From the NCBI GenBank assembly GCA_949318235.1, contig OX439132.1:46801119-46865118 (forward strand): DNA of 64,000 nt. The letters run 5' to 3'. Origin of the DNA: Ecdyonurus torrentis. Taxonomy: Eukaryota > Arthropoda > Insecta > Ephemeroptera > Heptageniidae. Position numbers and translations under genes: made by a program. The notes under the pieces were generated by a model. The model did not search any database. It was not told the DNA's origin and saw nothing but the letters and a program-made list of their open reading frames with translations. Below are positions 37,248-48,599 of the stretch, piece by piece (the stretch's first letter is position 1; every line of letters starts with the position of its first letter).

Positions 37248-38412
37248 TACACTGACAAAAAAATTAATCCGCTTGGGTGTTATTTCAATCCATTTAATGG
37301 ATAAAAAGTGATGGCATAAGAATTACAGTATTAAAATTAATACTGTAAGTTTGATTTAAAACCATCCTGATTTCAGCTTACTTTTCATACGTTTTTTGTA
37401 TTAAAAATTATCATGTCAGCTCGATAAAATTTAAGAATGTAAACATGATGAAAAGTTATCCTGTAGCCTGATTGAATGTTATACTAGTAACCCGTCTTAA
37501 TAGTAATCGAGCAAACGGATAGAAAGCTAGCATGCATACATGTGTTTACAGGATAAGAAGTTATCCTGTTGCTTGATTATTTGGAATCCTTGCTACTAGA
37601 TTGCATTTAACCTTTCAGAATTGATTAATTTTTATATTTTATTCTTATTAATTTATATCTTATTTCATGATAAAAAGTAGCTTTATAATATTTGCTGAAA
37701 GTTTATAACTTCAAATTTCCAACGGTCAAAATTTTAATAATTTAGTATTGTAACGTTGACTGTTGAAAATTTCAAGTTATTAACTCGCAGAAAATATTAG
37801 AAAACACTTTTTATCATGAAGTTAGATATCCTGTTTATCCTGTTTCAGGATTAAACCCAAGAACGTTACGTGATAGAAAATAAATACGTATACACCGATT
37901 GTTTTTTATCTTGTCTCCATTCTTAGATTTAAACTGTATACAGGATAGAAAATTGATTTTATATCAGTGGTTATCCTGTTTCTGGTATAAACTCAAGAAC
38001 GTGAAAAGATAGAAAATAATCTTTTGTACACAGATTGTTTTTTATCCAGTCTCCGTTTTTAGATTTAATCTGTTTACAGGATAGAAAAATGAATGCAATT
38101 CACTATTTGCTTTAAAATCTATCCTGTAAAATGATTATTTTTAATAATGTGTTTCTTGTTCAAATACAATCAGGGGAAAAACTTTAAATTTATTCCGAAA
38201 ATAAGTTTAACTGGTATCCTTTTTTCGTACTTAAATTTTGTCTGGAACTATGGATAACAATGTATCACGCAAAACGATATTATTTTATATTAAAAATGAT
38301 TAATTTTAATGATGTATGCTTTTTATCCTGATTTTTACTAACATTCTATCCATTTACAAGATTACCATCACGATTTATCCGTTTACCGGATAAGTATTTT
38401 TCTCCTTGTAGT
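37248..38412. mobile_element. Putative non-autonomous DNA transposon with TATCCTG motifs
   Basis: CACTGACAAAAAAATTAATC at the left loosely mirrors ACTTATCCGG and TTTTTCTCCTTG at the right. The interior repeats TTATCCTGTT and AGGATAGAAA many times. One block of about 130 bp (with GAACGTTACGTGATAGAAAA / GAACGTGAAAAGATAGAAAA) is duplicated at about 37810-37950 and 37970-38095. No open frame. Confidence 0.4.
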
Positions 38413-39567
38413 TGGTTGTTTTGTTTGGTTAGTACTACAAAATATTTTGTACCTTTAAGGCTAATATAGTGGCTACCGCTGTACTAATGTATAAGTGAAG
38501 AAGTAAAATTAGTGAATAAAACTATAAATATATTCGAGCAAAGCGAAAAATTTTGGAAGGTTTTTGCTCTTAAAATGCTCTTTTCTTGCAAAATATTGGT
38601 TTAATTTTTAATTTTTTTTTTTTTAAAATCCACAGGGGGGTTTAAACCCCCAAAACATCTCCACTGGCTACGCCACTGCTGACTTGACAATATATTGTCA
38701 TTATTTTTCATAGTAAAATAACGTACAGCACTAAGCTATATAAAAAAAAGGGAAACTATTTTATTGTGAACAAATATGTAAATTAAATTCATAGTGTCTA
38801 GTATAATTAATAAATTTTAAATCTCATAATAATTTTAGCTTGCTATATTTTACTTTTTTTATTATTTTTTTTATTGGTATTATAGTATTTTGTTCATTCA
38901 ATCTATCTATCATGCGTATAGAAAAAAGCAAGGATTGGAGGTTTGCGATGTCAGGCAGAGCCCCATGGTTGACCAGAACAGGAATATGCTTGAAAACGGA
39001 GACACAATTAACATAGGGTATGAAGTAGCCTGGGACTACTAAAGCCATCTCTTGGCTACATTGAAAAGTGCGTGTGGCTGAGAAAACAATGTCATGAGTT
39101 TTAAAAATCCCGTTTGATATGTTTATTCCTTTAAATAAGCACACCTATGCCCACACAATTTAAAATTATCAAACAATTTTCTTTAGAAAATTAGCTTTTT
39201 TTTTTTTTTTTTTGGTCATTATAATTTTTCTTGCATACTTGAGGTACCTATTCCACCTGTTAACACCATCAATGCTTTCAAAAAAATCGCGAAGTATTTT
39301 TAAACTGGAAAAATGTGCCATTTTTTCTATACCGGCCAATGTTATTTAGTACTCACTTATGACGTCGACTTGTGATCATTCTTAGAGTGATCGTTTTATA
39401 AAAGAGGACACACATTGTCCTAAATTTATAAATATGTGAATTTTTTAATTTTTAGTTCAGAAAAATCTTAAAAGTAATTTTTCTATAGAAAAAAAATATA
39501 GAGCTACGGCCTTTTTTTTTTTTTTTTTGTCACCATAAATTTTAAATGTTTTTTTTTTAAACTTCGT
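38413..39567. other. Noncoding stretch with dispersed repeat pieces
   Basis: A minus-strand frame of 106 codons (38824-39144) is open. Its most distinctive part (38970-39080) recurs at 41690-41800 in a different frame context, so it looks like a repeat rather than a gene. The block at 39262-39510 (AAATCGCGAAGTATTTTTAA, TATACCGGCCAATGTTATTT, TATGACGTCGACTTGTGATC) recurs at 40707-40955. Confidence 0.5.
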
Positions 39568-40203
39568 GTCCTCTCCTGAGTGGTGACAGACGCTACCGCA
39601 CGATTTGGGTCTGGATGCCGATGCAATAATTATTATTATAATTAGATACGTGAATTATGTTTTTGGGCACTGAATATTCATAAACTGAGGATCGAGGTTA
39701 TGTTAATATTGAATCTATATGAAAAATATAGTTAAGAACGTAAAATGTTTCTTGTTCCAATTGAAAAAACAAAATGTATAAAATATGAAATATATTATAG
39801 CATTTCAAGATTTAACACGCAGCAATATTTTTTTTTATTGTGCGTTGAATACTGCTTCGTATGAACTGTATAAATGTCTAAGAAAAATCCCAAAATCTAA
39901 GATCATCTCCAGTTAAGCTCCTAGAGAAAACAAACCTACTGTCCTTTTTTCAATTTGCGCTCCATAATTATTTTGTATTAATTTGACAATAAAGTTTTAC
40001 TCTGAGAATTAAAATAATAATAAAAAAAAAGTCAAATAACATATGCGTGAATTTCTGGATAAACTAAAACTGCATAACAATAAAGTGATGAAAATAAAAC
40101 TTTGTTATAAAAATTGTTATAAAATAAATTTTGCGAGCGTAGCGAGAGATTTTTTTTAGAAATTTCAACTAATTAAACACCAAAATTAGTCATAAAAATT
40201 ATA
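39568..40203. repeat. Dispersed repeat D2 (copy 2)
   Basis: Direct copy of 32843-33470, with small indels. Confidence 0.8.
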
Positions 40204-40423
40204 CATTAGGGCATATTTTGTCAAAAAATCCGTCCCACCGCGTTCCCCTGGAAATTTTCTAGGTAAGACGGTCCTAGTTTTTTTTCGCCAGGTAGGACGC
40301 CGTCCCATCGCGTTCCCCTAGGACTACAACCCTGGTTTATACATATGATCAATCAGTGTTATTTCTTCTTTTAGAACTTTAAACTTGATAAAAATGAAAG
40401 AAACTTACAAAAAAAAAGTTGCA

Positions 40424-40456
40424 TAAACTGTACCTATGTGTTATAAAGAGAGGAAT

Positions 40457-40487
<31 letters not shown>

Positions 40488-40573
40488 CAGAGAGAGCGCG
40501 CAGAGGTATATTCTCTCTATCTCTCTCTGTTTCTCTCTATCCCTCTCTTTATAACACATAGATAGAGCTTATT
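40424..40573. repeat. GA/CT hairpin family H (copy 6)
   Basis: Inverted TGTGTTATAAAGAGAGGAAT-type left arm and CTCTCTTTATAACACATAGA right arm around GA/CT tracts. The usual right flank follows. Confidence 0.8.
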
Positions 40574-40706
40574 GCTTCATCAGAGTGTCTTAATTAGGCA
40601 TTATATTTATATCTTTTCTCTCTATTTTAGTTTTATTGTAATGATTTCATTATTTTTTTTGCTGGTCATGTTGTGTTATTGTGCTACCACTCGATTGTTA
40701 ACAGCA

Positions 40707-41227
40707 TCAATGCTCTCAAAAAAATCGCGAAGTATTTTTAAACTGGCAAAATGTGCCATTTTCCTATACCGGCCAATGTTATTTAGTACTCACTTATGAC
40801 GTCGACTTGTGATCATTCTTAGAGTGATCGTTATATAAAAGAGGACACACAGTGTCCTAAATTAATAAATATGTGAATTTTTTAATTTTAAGTTCAGAAA
40901 AATCTTAAAAGTAATTTTTCTATAGAAAAAAATATAGAGCTACGTCCACTCTTTTTTCTCACCATAAATTTTAAATTTTTTTTTTTAAAACTTCGTAAGC
41001 GTTTTTTATTTTTTTTTTGTTACGAACAGTCATAATAAAATTTGCTCCAAAAAAAAGTAATTTAAAAAAAAAATAGCATTGCTTTTTTTGTGTGTGTGTG
41101 ATTGTTTACCAACGATTTACTCAGCAAAAGAGGATTAGCAAAGAAGAAAAACGATTTCAGATGGCAAAATGTGCCATTTTCCTATACCGGCCAATATTAT
41201 TTAGTACTCACTTAAGAATATGTCTCT

Positions 41228-41316
<89 letters not shown>

Positions 41317-42660
41317 ACTGCAAGGCATAACTCGGTCATATTTGGTCACGATTGTCTCTGCGTCTACAATTATGTTGAATTTTTTTCGTGCAACTCCATT
41401 TAAAATGTGTATACCTTGCTTAAGACATAAAACAAAGGTGTTTGCGCACTTAGCTATAATTTTTTGTCCAATCCGAATGTGTGATTTTTACGAAGTGATA
41501 GCCATTGAAAAAAAAAAAAGATATGTGCAAGTGAAAAAAAAAAACTAAATGCAATCATCTTATTGCCAAATCAATAAAAAAAAAACTAAATTTAAACGAT
41601 GTGATTTGTTGGTACATGTTATCGTCAAAATAACAAATTTCATTAGAGTATTAAAAGCAGAATACTTAAAAGAGCCCCCCAGTTGACGAGAACAGAAATA
41701 TGCTTCAAAACGGAGACACAATTAACATAGGGGATAAAGTTGCCTGGGTCTACTAAAGCCATCTCTTGATGACATTCGAAAGTGCGTGTGGCTGTACAAA
41801 TATGACGTTATATATATATACAGTGGAACACTTGCAATGAGCGAACTTTTTAAAATAATTTGACAGTTTCTTTGTGCGTTACTCACAAAAAAAAAAAGAA
41901 AAAACAAAAACAAACATAAAAAATCATTTTCTCTTTTTGCAACAATTACAAACATTTTATTGCAAGTGGTCTATTCAGTAATAGTATTAAAATAGAGTAT
42001 ATTATTATAATTTGAAGGGGCTCATCACGATTAAATGTAAATAACGAGCTATGTATAAAACCACTAACCATGCTCACTTATAATTTGCGCACCAACAATA
42101 TACGTGTGTTGTGAACTTATTAAATTCAAACACTGTCTTATCCTGTTTTTAACGAATAATATGAAATTATAAACCATGTTTTCAGGACAGAGACAAACAT
42201 GCTTAGAGAGACAAAAAAAACTTTCTACCAATATTTATCTCATGCATAAAGGAGTTTAAAAAACGTATTTTTGAGTGAACGTTTTTTTTTTTCAACGGAA
42301 CAAAAATTTAAGATTTATACGCCAATTTTTTAACATTATTTTACAAAAATTGATGAGACGTATCACTACGTGTGATTTTAACGAAGTCATAGCCATTAAA
42401 AAAAAAGAAAAAAAAGATAAGTGCAAGTGTGAAAAAAAACTAAATGAAATCATCTTATTGCCAAATCAATAAAAAAAACTAAATTTAAATGATGTGATTT
42501 TTTGCTACATGTTACCGTCAAACTAACACAATTCATTAAATGTAAATAACGAGCTATGTATAAAACCACTAACCATGTTCACTTATAATTTGCGCACCAA
42601 CAATATACGTGTGTTGTGAACTTTTTAAACTCAAACACTGTCATATCCTGTTTTTAACGA
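40707..42660. repeat. Mosaic of short duplicated blocks
   Basis: Includes the repeat of 39262-39510, a GT/GA microsatellite (41229-41314), and a block (41330-41640, AACTCGGTCATATTTGGTCA) recurring at 44650-45005. A block at 42003-42130 (AAATGTAAATAACGAGCTAT) recurs at 42538-42660. No gene is supported. Confidence 0.7.
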
Positions 42661-42829
42661 ACACAGTGAAAAGAGCTATAAATTTAATTTTGTTTTACGG
42701 TTATTTCGACAAACTTTTTAGGCAGCGGGATGAATACTTCGATGAACCGATTGAAAATTATTTTCAAGACAGTGTTAGAGTTATTTTAGCAAATTCAGCA
42801 GCAAGGATGAAAAATAAGTCAGCGGGCTG

Positions 42830-43775
42830 GCGATTCAGTCGCTGTTACATATGGAGTGAGTAGCGAAAGAGAGAGTCGTGAGCAGAGGGGGTGGTTTTCT
42901 GAGAAATGCATAGATTTTGTATGCCTCCCGTAACCTCCCCTTGCCAAACTTCCTCTCTCAACGGCTAAAACTCAAGTCTGAAGACGAGCAGCAGTGCAGT
43001 GGAAGAGAGAATTGCAGTCAGGTTAACACGGCGGTGTTCACTTAGAAAATTTATGCAATTTACATCAAACTATTATTTACCAACATCTATATTTCGTTAA
43101 TGTAAGTATTACAGTAAAAATTATCATACATATATTTTGAACAAAAACTAAATAGTATATGAATTATGTTTCAGGAGAAGATGCCGAGCCGTCTATTGGA
43201 TTGGATGCTATACTATATAATGAATGCTAAAATAAAGATATTTCCTATTATCACCAAAGAACCTGGGGAAAGCTGAATAACCAGTACGTATAATTAATTT
43301 GGTTTTATATAATTGTGATTCTTATTTCAATCATTAATTTTTTACACTATAATTTTTATAATATAGAGTAAACTAACTTTCATACACAAGTAAAATCGTA
43401 AAAAAAAAATTCTTAAAACATTACAAATTGATTGAAAAGCCTAAATAGAATCATAATTATTTAAATTACAAATATAATTATACGTATAAACAGCGAAAAA
43501 TAATTAAGGCGGGAAAAAATTCAGGCTAGAAACTTAAAAATTATTGCTAAAAGCTGAATATTAAGTCACAAACCTAAAAATATTTTTACTTTCATTACGG
43601 AAGATTTTAGCCAGCTGAATGACTTTTCAGTCATTCAGCCGCCTGGCTGAAAATTTCCAGTCAGAAACACAATTCAGCTCAACCCTGTCAGCCGCGCGGC
43701 TGAAAGTTTCCAGTTCGGAGTGGGTAAAAACTCTCTGTTCTTTTCTATAAATTTTTTCCATCTTTTTTTAACTGT
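42830..43775. repeat. Dispersed repeat D1 (inverted copy)
   Basis: Reverse complement of 27985-29090, ending GGTAAAAACTCTCTGTTCTT and TTTCCATC. Here no LTR element adjoins it, so it shows the arrangement of D1 without copy A next to it. Confidence 0.8.
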
Positions 43776-44006
43776 GAATAATATGAAATAATAAACCATG
43801 TTTTCAGCAAAGAGACAAACAGTCAACTGAATATACGTATAAGAAATATTTTAAAGTAAATCTTTATCACTGGATAAAGTAAGGTGGACTTTAACTTTGA
43901 ACCAATATAAGGGAAATTAGTCATAAGTCATAATAATATCACTCTTATTCTTATTGTAAATTAAAATAAATATTTTTACGTTTTTTATTTAACGTGTCGT
44001 GTTATG

Positions 44007-44098
<92 letters not shown>

Positions 44099-44099
44099 T
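44007..44099. repeat. (CT)n-(AT)n microsatellite
   Basis: CT dinucleotide tract with TTT interruptions passing into AT repeats. Confidence 0.95.
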
Positions 44100-46141
44100 A
44101 TTATTTCACTTGAAATGCAAAATATAGGGTCTAAAAGATTAATTTGATTAGAAGGCGCTGACTAAAATTTCTAAATCTTATGGCTATAGATAAAAAATAT
44201 AATTTGAGACAATACGAAAAATAAACTTGCTTTATGACCTAGCAATGGACCACTTGCAATGAGCGAACTTTTTAAAATAATTTGAAGGTAACGGTGTCTG
44301 GTCAACTAAATACCCCCACACTGCAATTTGGTTCTTACACAAATTTGCTAAGTCCAAACGCATGCTTAGAGAGAGAAAAAAAACTTTATACCAATATTCA
44401 TCTCATACATAAAGGAGTTTAAAAAACGTATTTTTGAGTGAACTTTTTTTTTTCAACGGAACAATAATTTAAGATTTATACCCCAATTTTTTCACATTAT
44501 TTTAAAAAAATAGATGAGACGTATCACAAGTAACAACACCATAAAAAAAGGTCTACTTAAATTTGTACCACATAAAAAAAAATGAGGTGTCTATGTTAAA
44601 TAGTTATCCCGTATGTACCCTTCTACATCACTGCGAACGCTCGGCGGCCGCAGATATACCGCAAAGCATAACTCAGTCATATTTGGTCACAATTGTCTCC
44701 GCGTCTACAATTATATTGAATTTTTTTTCGTGCAACTCCATTTAAAATGTGTATGCCTTGCTTTAGAAATTCAACAAAGGTGTTTGTGCATTTAGCTATA
44801 ATTTTTTTTCCAATCCGAATGTGTGATTTTTACGAAGTCATAGCCATTGAAAAAATAAAAGATAAGTGCAAGTGTAAAAAAAAAACTAAATGAAATCATC
44901 TTATTGCCAAATCAATAAAAAATAACTAAGTTTTAATGATATGATTTTTTGGTACATGTTACCGTCAAAATAACACATTTCATTAGGGTATTAAAAGCAG
45001 AATACTTAAAGTATACAAATAATTTCTTTCTTTGTTTGACAGATATGCATCTTTAATGAGTTTTGTGTCTACGTCTAGCTACTATAAAAATCTTTGGAGG
45101 GGTTAGGGGGAGAGGGGAGGTCATAATACTCATTAAAATTACTCCATACCATTGTATTATGTGTAAGGAGTTATGAAAAGGAGTTTTTCTTGTAAAGAAT
45201 AGAAAGAACAGAAAAAAATGTGGTCAAATTATGTTTTAAAGGCAAATGTTTAGTACTCACTAATAACGTCGACTTTAACATGAAAGAAACCACTCTTTAT
45301 TACATCAATGCTCTCAAAAATGATGCTTAAAATAAATTATTTTTAAACAGCTCAAATGAGATTTTTGTTTTGCTTGCCATATTGTGTTATCGTGCTATAC
45401 ACCAATCCCAGTCCCAGTCAAGACATTGTCTTATCGACAGGTAAGGACTTTCTAATTAATGGAAAAGCACACACGGGCCGGCCTATGTTATGAAGTGATC
45501 CAACATGGCGTCGTCTTTAATCATTTTTTTTGTAGAAATTAAATAAAGTAAAAATCAAATATCTAAATTTGTACTATGTACGACATAACCATTTAGCAGA
45601 ATTCATTTTTTTTGTCTTGATATATTTAATTCAAATCAATAAATTATATTCAAATATGCATATTTTTATACATATAATTTGTCATACAGATCTAAAAATC
45701 TTTCAGAGGTAGATATTTGCAATATATATATGGCATTATGAATTACAGAGTTAATATATTTTACACTAGATTTTAACAATTACCATTTTTATTTTATGAC
45801 GTTATTTAGTACTGCTTATATGTAAATGATTCTTAAATGAAAAAAAAAGGAAATAGCGATTTATGTAACATAAAAAGCGTTTAACTCAAAAGAAATATTA
45901 TAAAATAAAAATAATTACTGCATTGCAATAAAAAAAATATTGACATCATTGCATTATTTTATTTTAGTTTACACTACACTATTATTATTTTAAATTATTT
46001 GTTTTGAGTTAAACGCTATTTATGTAGCGTAAATTGATATTTTCTGTTGTTTTTTTCAATTAAAAATCATTTACATATTTTGTCTTTATACTAGCATCAC
46101 TCTCTCTCTCTCTTTCTCTCTCGCGCTGTCACGTAGATACG
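44100..46141. other. Noncoding stretch with repeat pieces
   Basis: 44360-44530 repeats 42190-42365; 44650-45005 repeats 41330-41640. 45372-45450 (GCTTGCCATATTGTGTTATC) repeats 17362-17440. The rest is AT-rich. No gene was recognised. Confidence 0.55.
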
Positions 46142-46318
46142 TGGACGTCATAAACAGGAATTTTCACGCAAATTGCATACTTTACAGTACTTTCACGCTC
46201 TCTCATGGGGCTATAAACTAATATTCTGTTCAAAATTGTCATCAGTTTTAAAGATCCCATTTCGTGTTTATTTATTAAAAAAAAAAACATGTTGTTTTAT
46301 GTGGTCTATGGCTTTGAG
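46142..46318 (+). mobile_element. TTAA-MITE family member (copy 5), right half only
   Basis: GACGTCATAAACAGGAATTT through GTGGTCTATGGCTTTG matches the right half of the copy at 8893-9233. The left half is absent. Confidence 0.65.
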
Positions 46319-46358
46319 GAAAAAAAACGATATATTTTTGTATCTCATTTTTGGAAGA

Positions 46359-46362
<4 letters not shown>

Positions 46363-46408
<46 letters not shown>
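46363..46408. repeat. (GA)n microsatellite
   Basis: Pure GA repeat of about 45 bases just 3' of the IAP-like gene. Confidence 0.95.
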
Positions 46409-46410
<2 letters not shown>

Positions 46411-46487
46411 AATATTTTTAATATAATTCAATGCTCGAGTAATTTTTCATATTTTTATCTATGTTTTTTTTCATAATTTCTTCATCA

Positions 46488-47989
46488 TCATGGTAAAAAT
46501 GCTCTGACGTAGGCTTTAGTCTGTGTCCGACAAAAGGGACAGATTGATAACTGAGGCGCACAATCTGAACATGTTGACATGTGCCCACAAGGCAAATACA
46601 CAATGCCCAATTCTTTTTCAATACAAACTTTGCACATTCTCATATCTTGAAAATCACTGGCTTCGTTTTCAATCGACATATAATGAACTGCTTTGCAGTA
46701 CAGTTACTTGACTTGGAGGATTCACCTCGTGTGCACAATCAATTTCACGACTAACGTCAACAGCAGACGGCTGTGACGGTACTACGGCATCATCCGTAGA
46801 TGATGTGTGTGCCGAAAGTGTATACTGAGGTACCGTGGTGGCCAGTGGGTCAGCTGAGAGGGGTCCAAGTGCTGCAAGTTGCGTTGTAAGCAGTTGAAGT
46901 TGTGGTCCAGCAGGCATGATGTAAGACCGCATCAAAGTTTGCAACAAAGTACTGCCAAGCTTGGCGTTTTTCAAACACTGAACTTGTGATACAAACTCTC
47001 TTTTTTGCTTCACGAGAAGATCAGGACATCTCGCGAACCATACAGCATGCTCCACCCAGGGCACGTCCATCTGCCCCCAGTCCTTAAGGCCCCCTCCGCA
47101 TTGGAAACATATTACTCGATCACCTTTACCCGTATAGAAGAAACCTGCCTCGGAGAGTTGTGCCGGTCTTTGACTCATACTGACAGGCCACAGGGAGTAC
47201 GACTCCTGCCGTGAGCGATGAGAACTATAATTGGGGTGCTTAGGTCGTGCATTCAACATCACAACCAGTTCCGTTGCATTCAGTGACGTTCCATTGTTCA
47301 CGTTTATAACTAGTCCAACACAATCGTTCGGAATATTGTTAGCCAGGGCCTCCTCTCCAATGCTTACGTTACCAACTTCACGATTTTGCATGAAGGGACA
47401 GTGCGAATTCCAACGTAAATGTTCACTGCGACCTTGATCGTTAGGTTCTCATCCTCGTACTTCCAATCGACAAAAGATACATCTCCCGACGTCCGCGAGT
47501 CCAGCCCAATAGAAACCCTACTTTGCAAGATCCGCAGGGTCAACTTGGGGAAACCAGTCAGCTCTGAGAAAAGATATCAACCGGTTTTTTTCGTATCTTA
47601 AATCTGAAGCATCTCAGATAGGCTCATTTGGAGGATTAGTAGGCCTTTCGTGAGCAAAATCACAATTCAACTCTGAGACCAGATGCGCACTTACTAAAGT
47701 TTCATGAAATGATTCTGGCAAAATCTCCAAAGAGCAGAAAATACATTTTATAGTGAGCGTGGGTGCGACAAAATAAAATCTAATCTTAGCCAGATTTTCT
47801 TTACAAATAGGATTCATCCATTGGTGCGGAAAACTCGAGAGTCGTGAAAACTCTTGATTGAGTGCAAATGTTTGTGCAGCTTTGTTAGCGTTTTTTTAAA
47901 AAACCTGTATTCGTGACTCTGACGTTAGAATCGTCATTTGAAGACGTGCGCACAGAACGTTTGTTACCATCACTGATTGCATCACTCAT
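46488..47989 (-). pseudogene. Inhibitor-of-apoptosis (IAP) gene, three BIRs plus RING, broken
   Basis: One intronless minus-strand locus of about 1.5 kb. The likely ATG at 47989 opens an N-terminal frame that ends at a TAA after a T7A6 run (47891-47903). One frame then carries three CX2CX16HX6C BIR zinc clusters: about 47745-47664, 47481-47400 and 47109-47028. BIR3 is the best preserved (CFQCGGGLKDWG, PWVEHAVWFARC). In-frame stops are at 47614-47616, 47518-47520 and 47449-47451, the last at the conserved Trp of BIR2. A frameshift near 46670-46705 separates this from a C3HC4 RING (46488-46679: CKVCIEKELGIVYLPCGH, CPFC). IAPs bind and ubiquitinate caspases. Hosts, insect large DNA viruses and nimavirus-like elements all carry such genes, so origin is open. 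Confidence 0.88.
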
Positions 47990-48420
47990 TTAAAATACAC
48001 AAAGTTATGTATATATAATGATATTTATGCAATCTTTTTATATAGTATTTTATGTAAAAAATATATTTATGAGTTAAAAACAAAAATACGTTGAGTTCGG
48101 TGAGAATAAAATGTTATCTCTCTGGTTGCTTCTGCGATCACGCAAAAAAAAAATTCGTAACGTGATTTGAGGTCTCAAAAAAGCTCTAGCTACTATAATG
48201 GAAACTTTAATGTAGATTTAAGAAAAATAAAGTTGCACGTACAAAATATTTTTAAACGTTATTTTAAGATTTGAATTTTGAAATTTATATACTGGGGTAT
48301 ATCCCCATATCTTTGTATGCATTACAGTGCCTTAAAAATAATCACGCTTTTGTGTCCAATTTTTGAGTTTGCTTTTTTATTTTATTTTCTGTCTCTTTCT
48401 CTCTCTCTTCTTCCCCCTTA

Positions 48421-48456
<36 letters not shown>

Positions 48457-48599
48457 GTTTCTCTATTTCTCTCTCTTGCATATCTTTAAAATTTTCAAAG
48501 AAATAATTTTTTTTTGTAAAATGTTTTTAAAAAGCCCACTTGCACGTATCGACGTGCAATCTTTTCGTGCTTACTGATTAGACTGTAGTTTAAATGCTT
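47990..48599. other. Spacer between the IAP-like and helicase-like genes
   Basis: Upstream of the IAP ATG on its own strand are TATATATA-type motifs (48005-48020), which could be a promoter. A (CT)n tract lies at 48390-48475. No gene was recognised. Confidence 0.45.

Noticed and set aside
38824..39144. 106-codon frame with a plausible-looking sequence
   Set aside because: Part of it recurs at 41690-41800 without an equivalent frame, and no family was recognised. Treated as repeat.
47005..47601. Plus-strand frames opposite the IAP gene
   Set aside because: Shadows of the BIR-coding minus strand, with no domain of their own.
47891..47903. Programmed frameshift in the IAP N-terminus
   Set aside because: A TTTAAAA-type heptamer is present, but the BIR frame is +1, not -1, relative to the ATG frame. 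A homopolymer indel is the simpler explanation.
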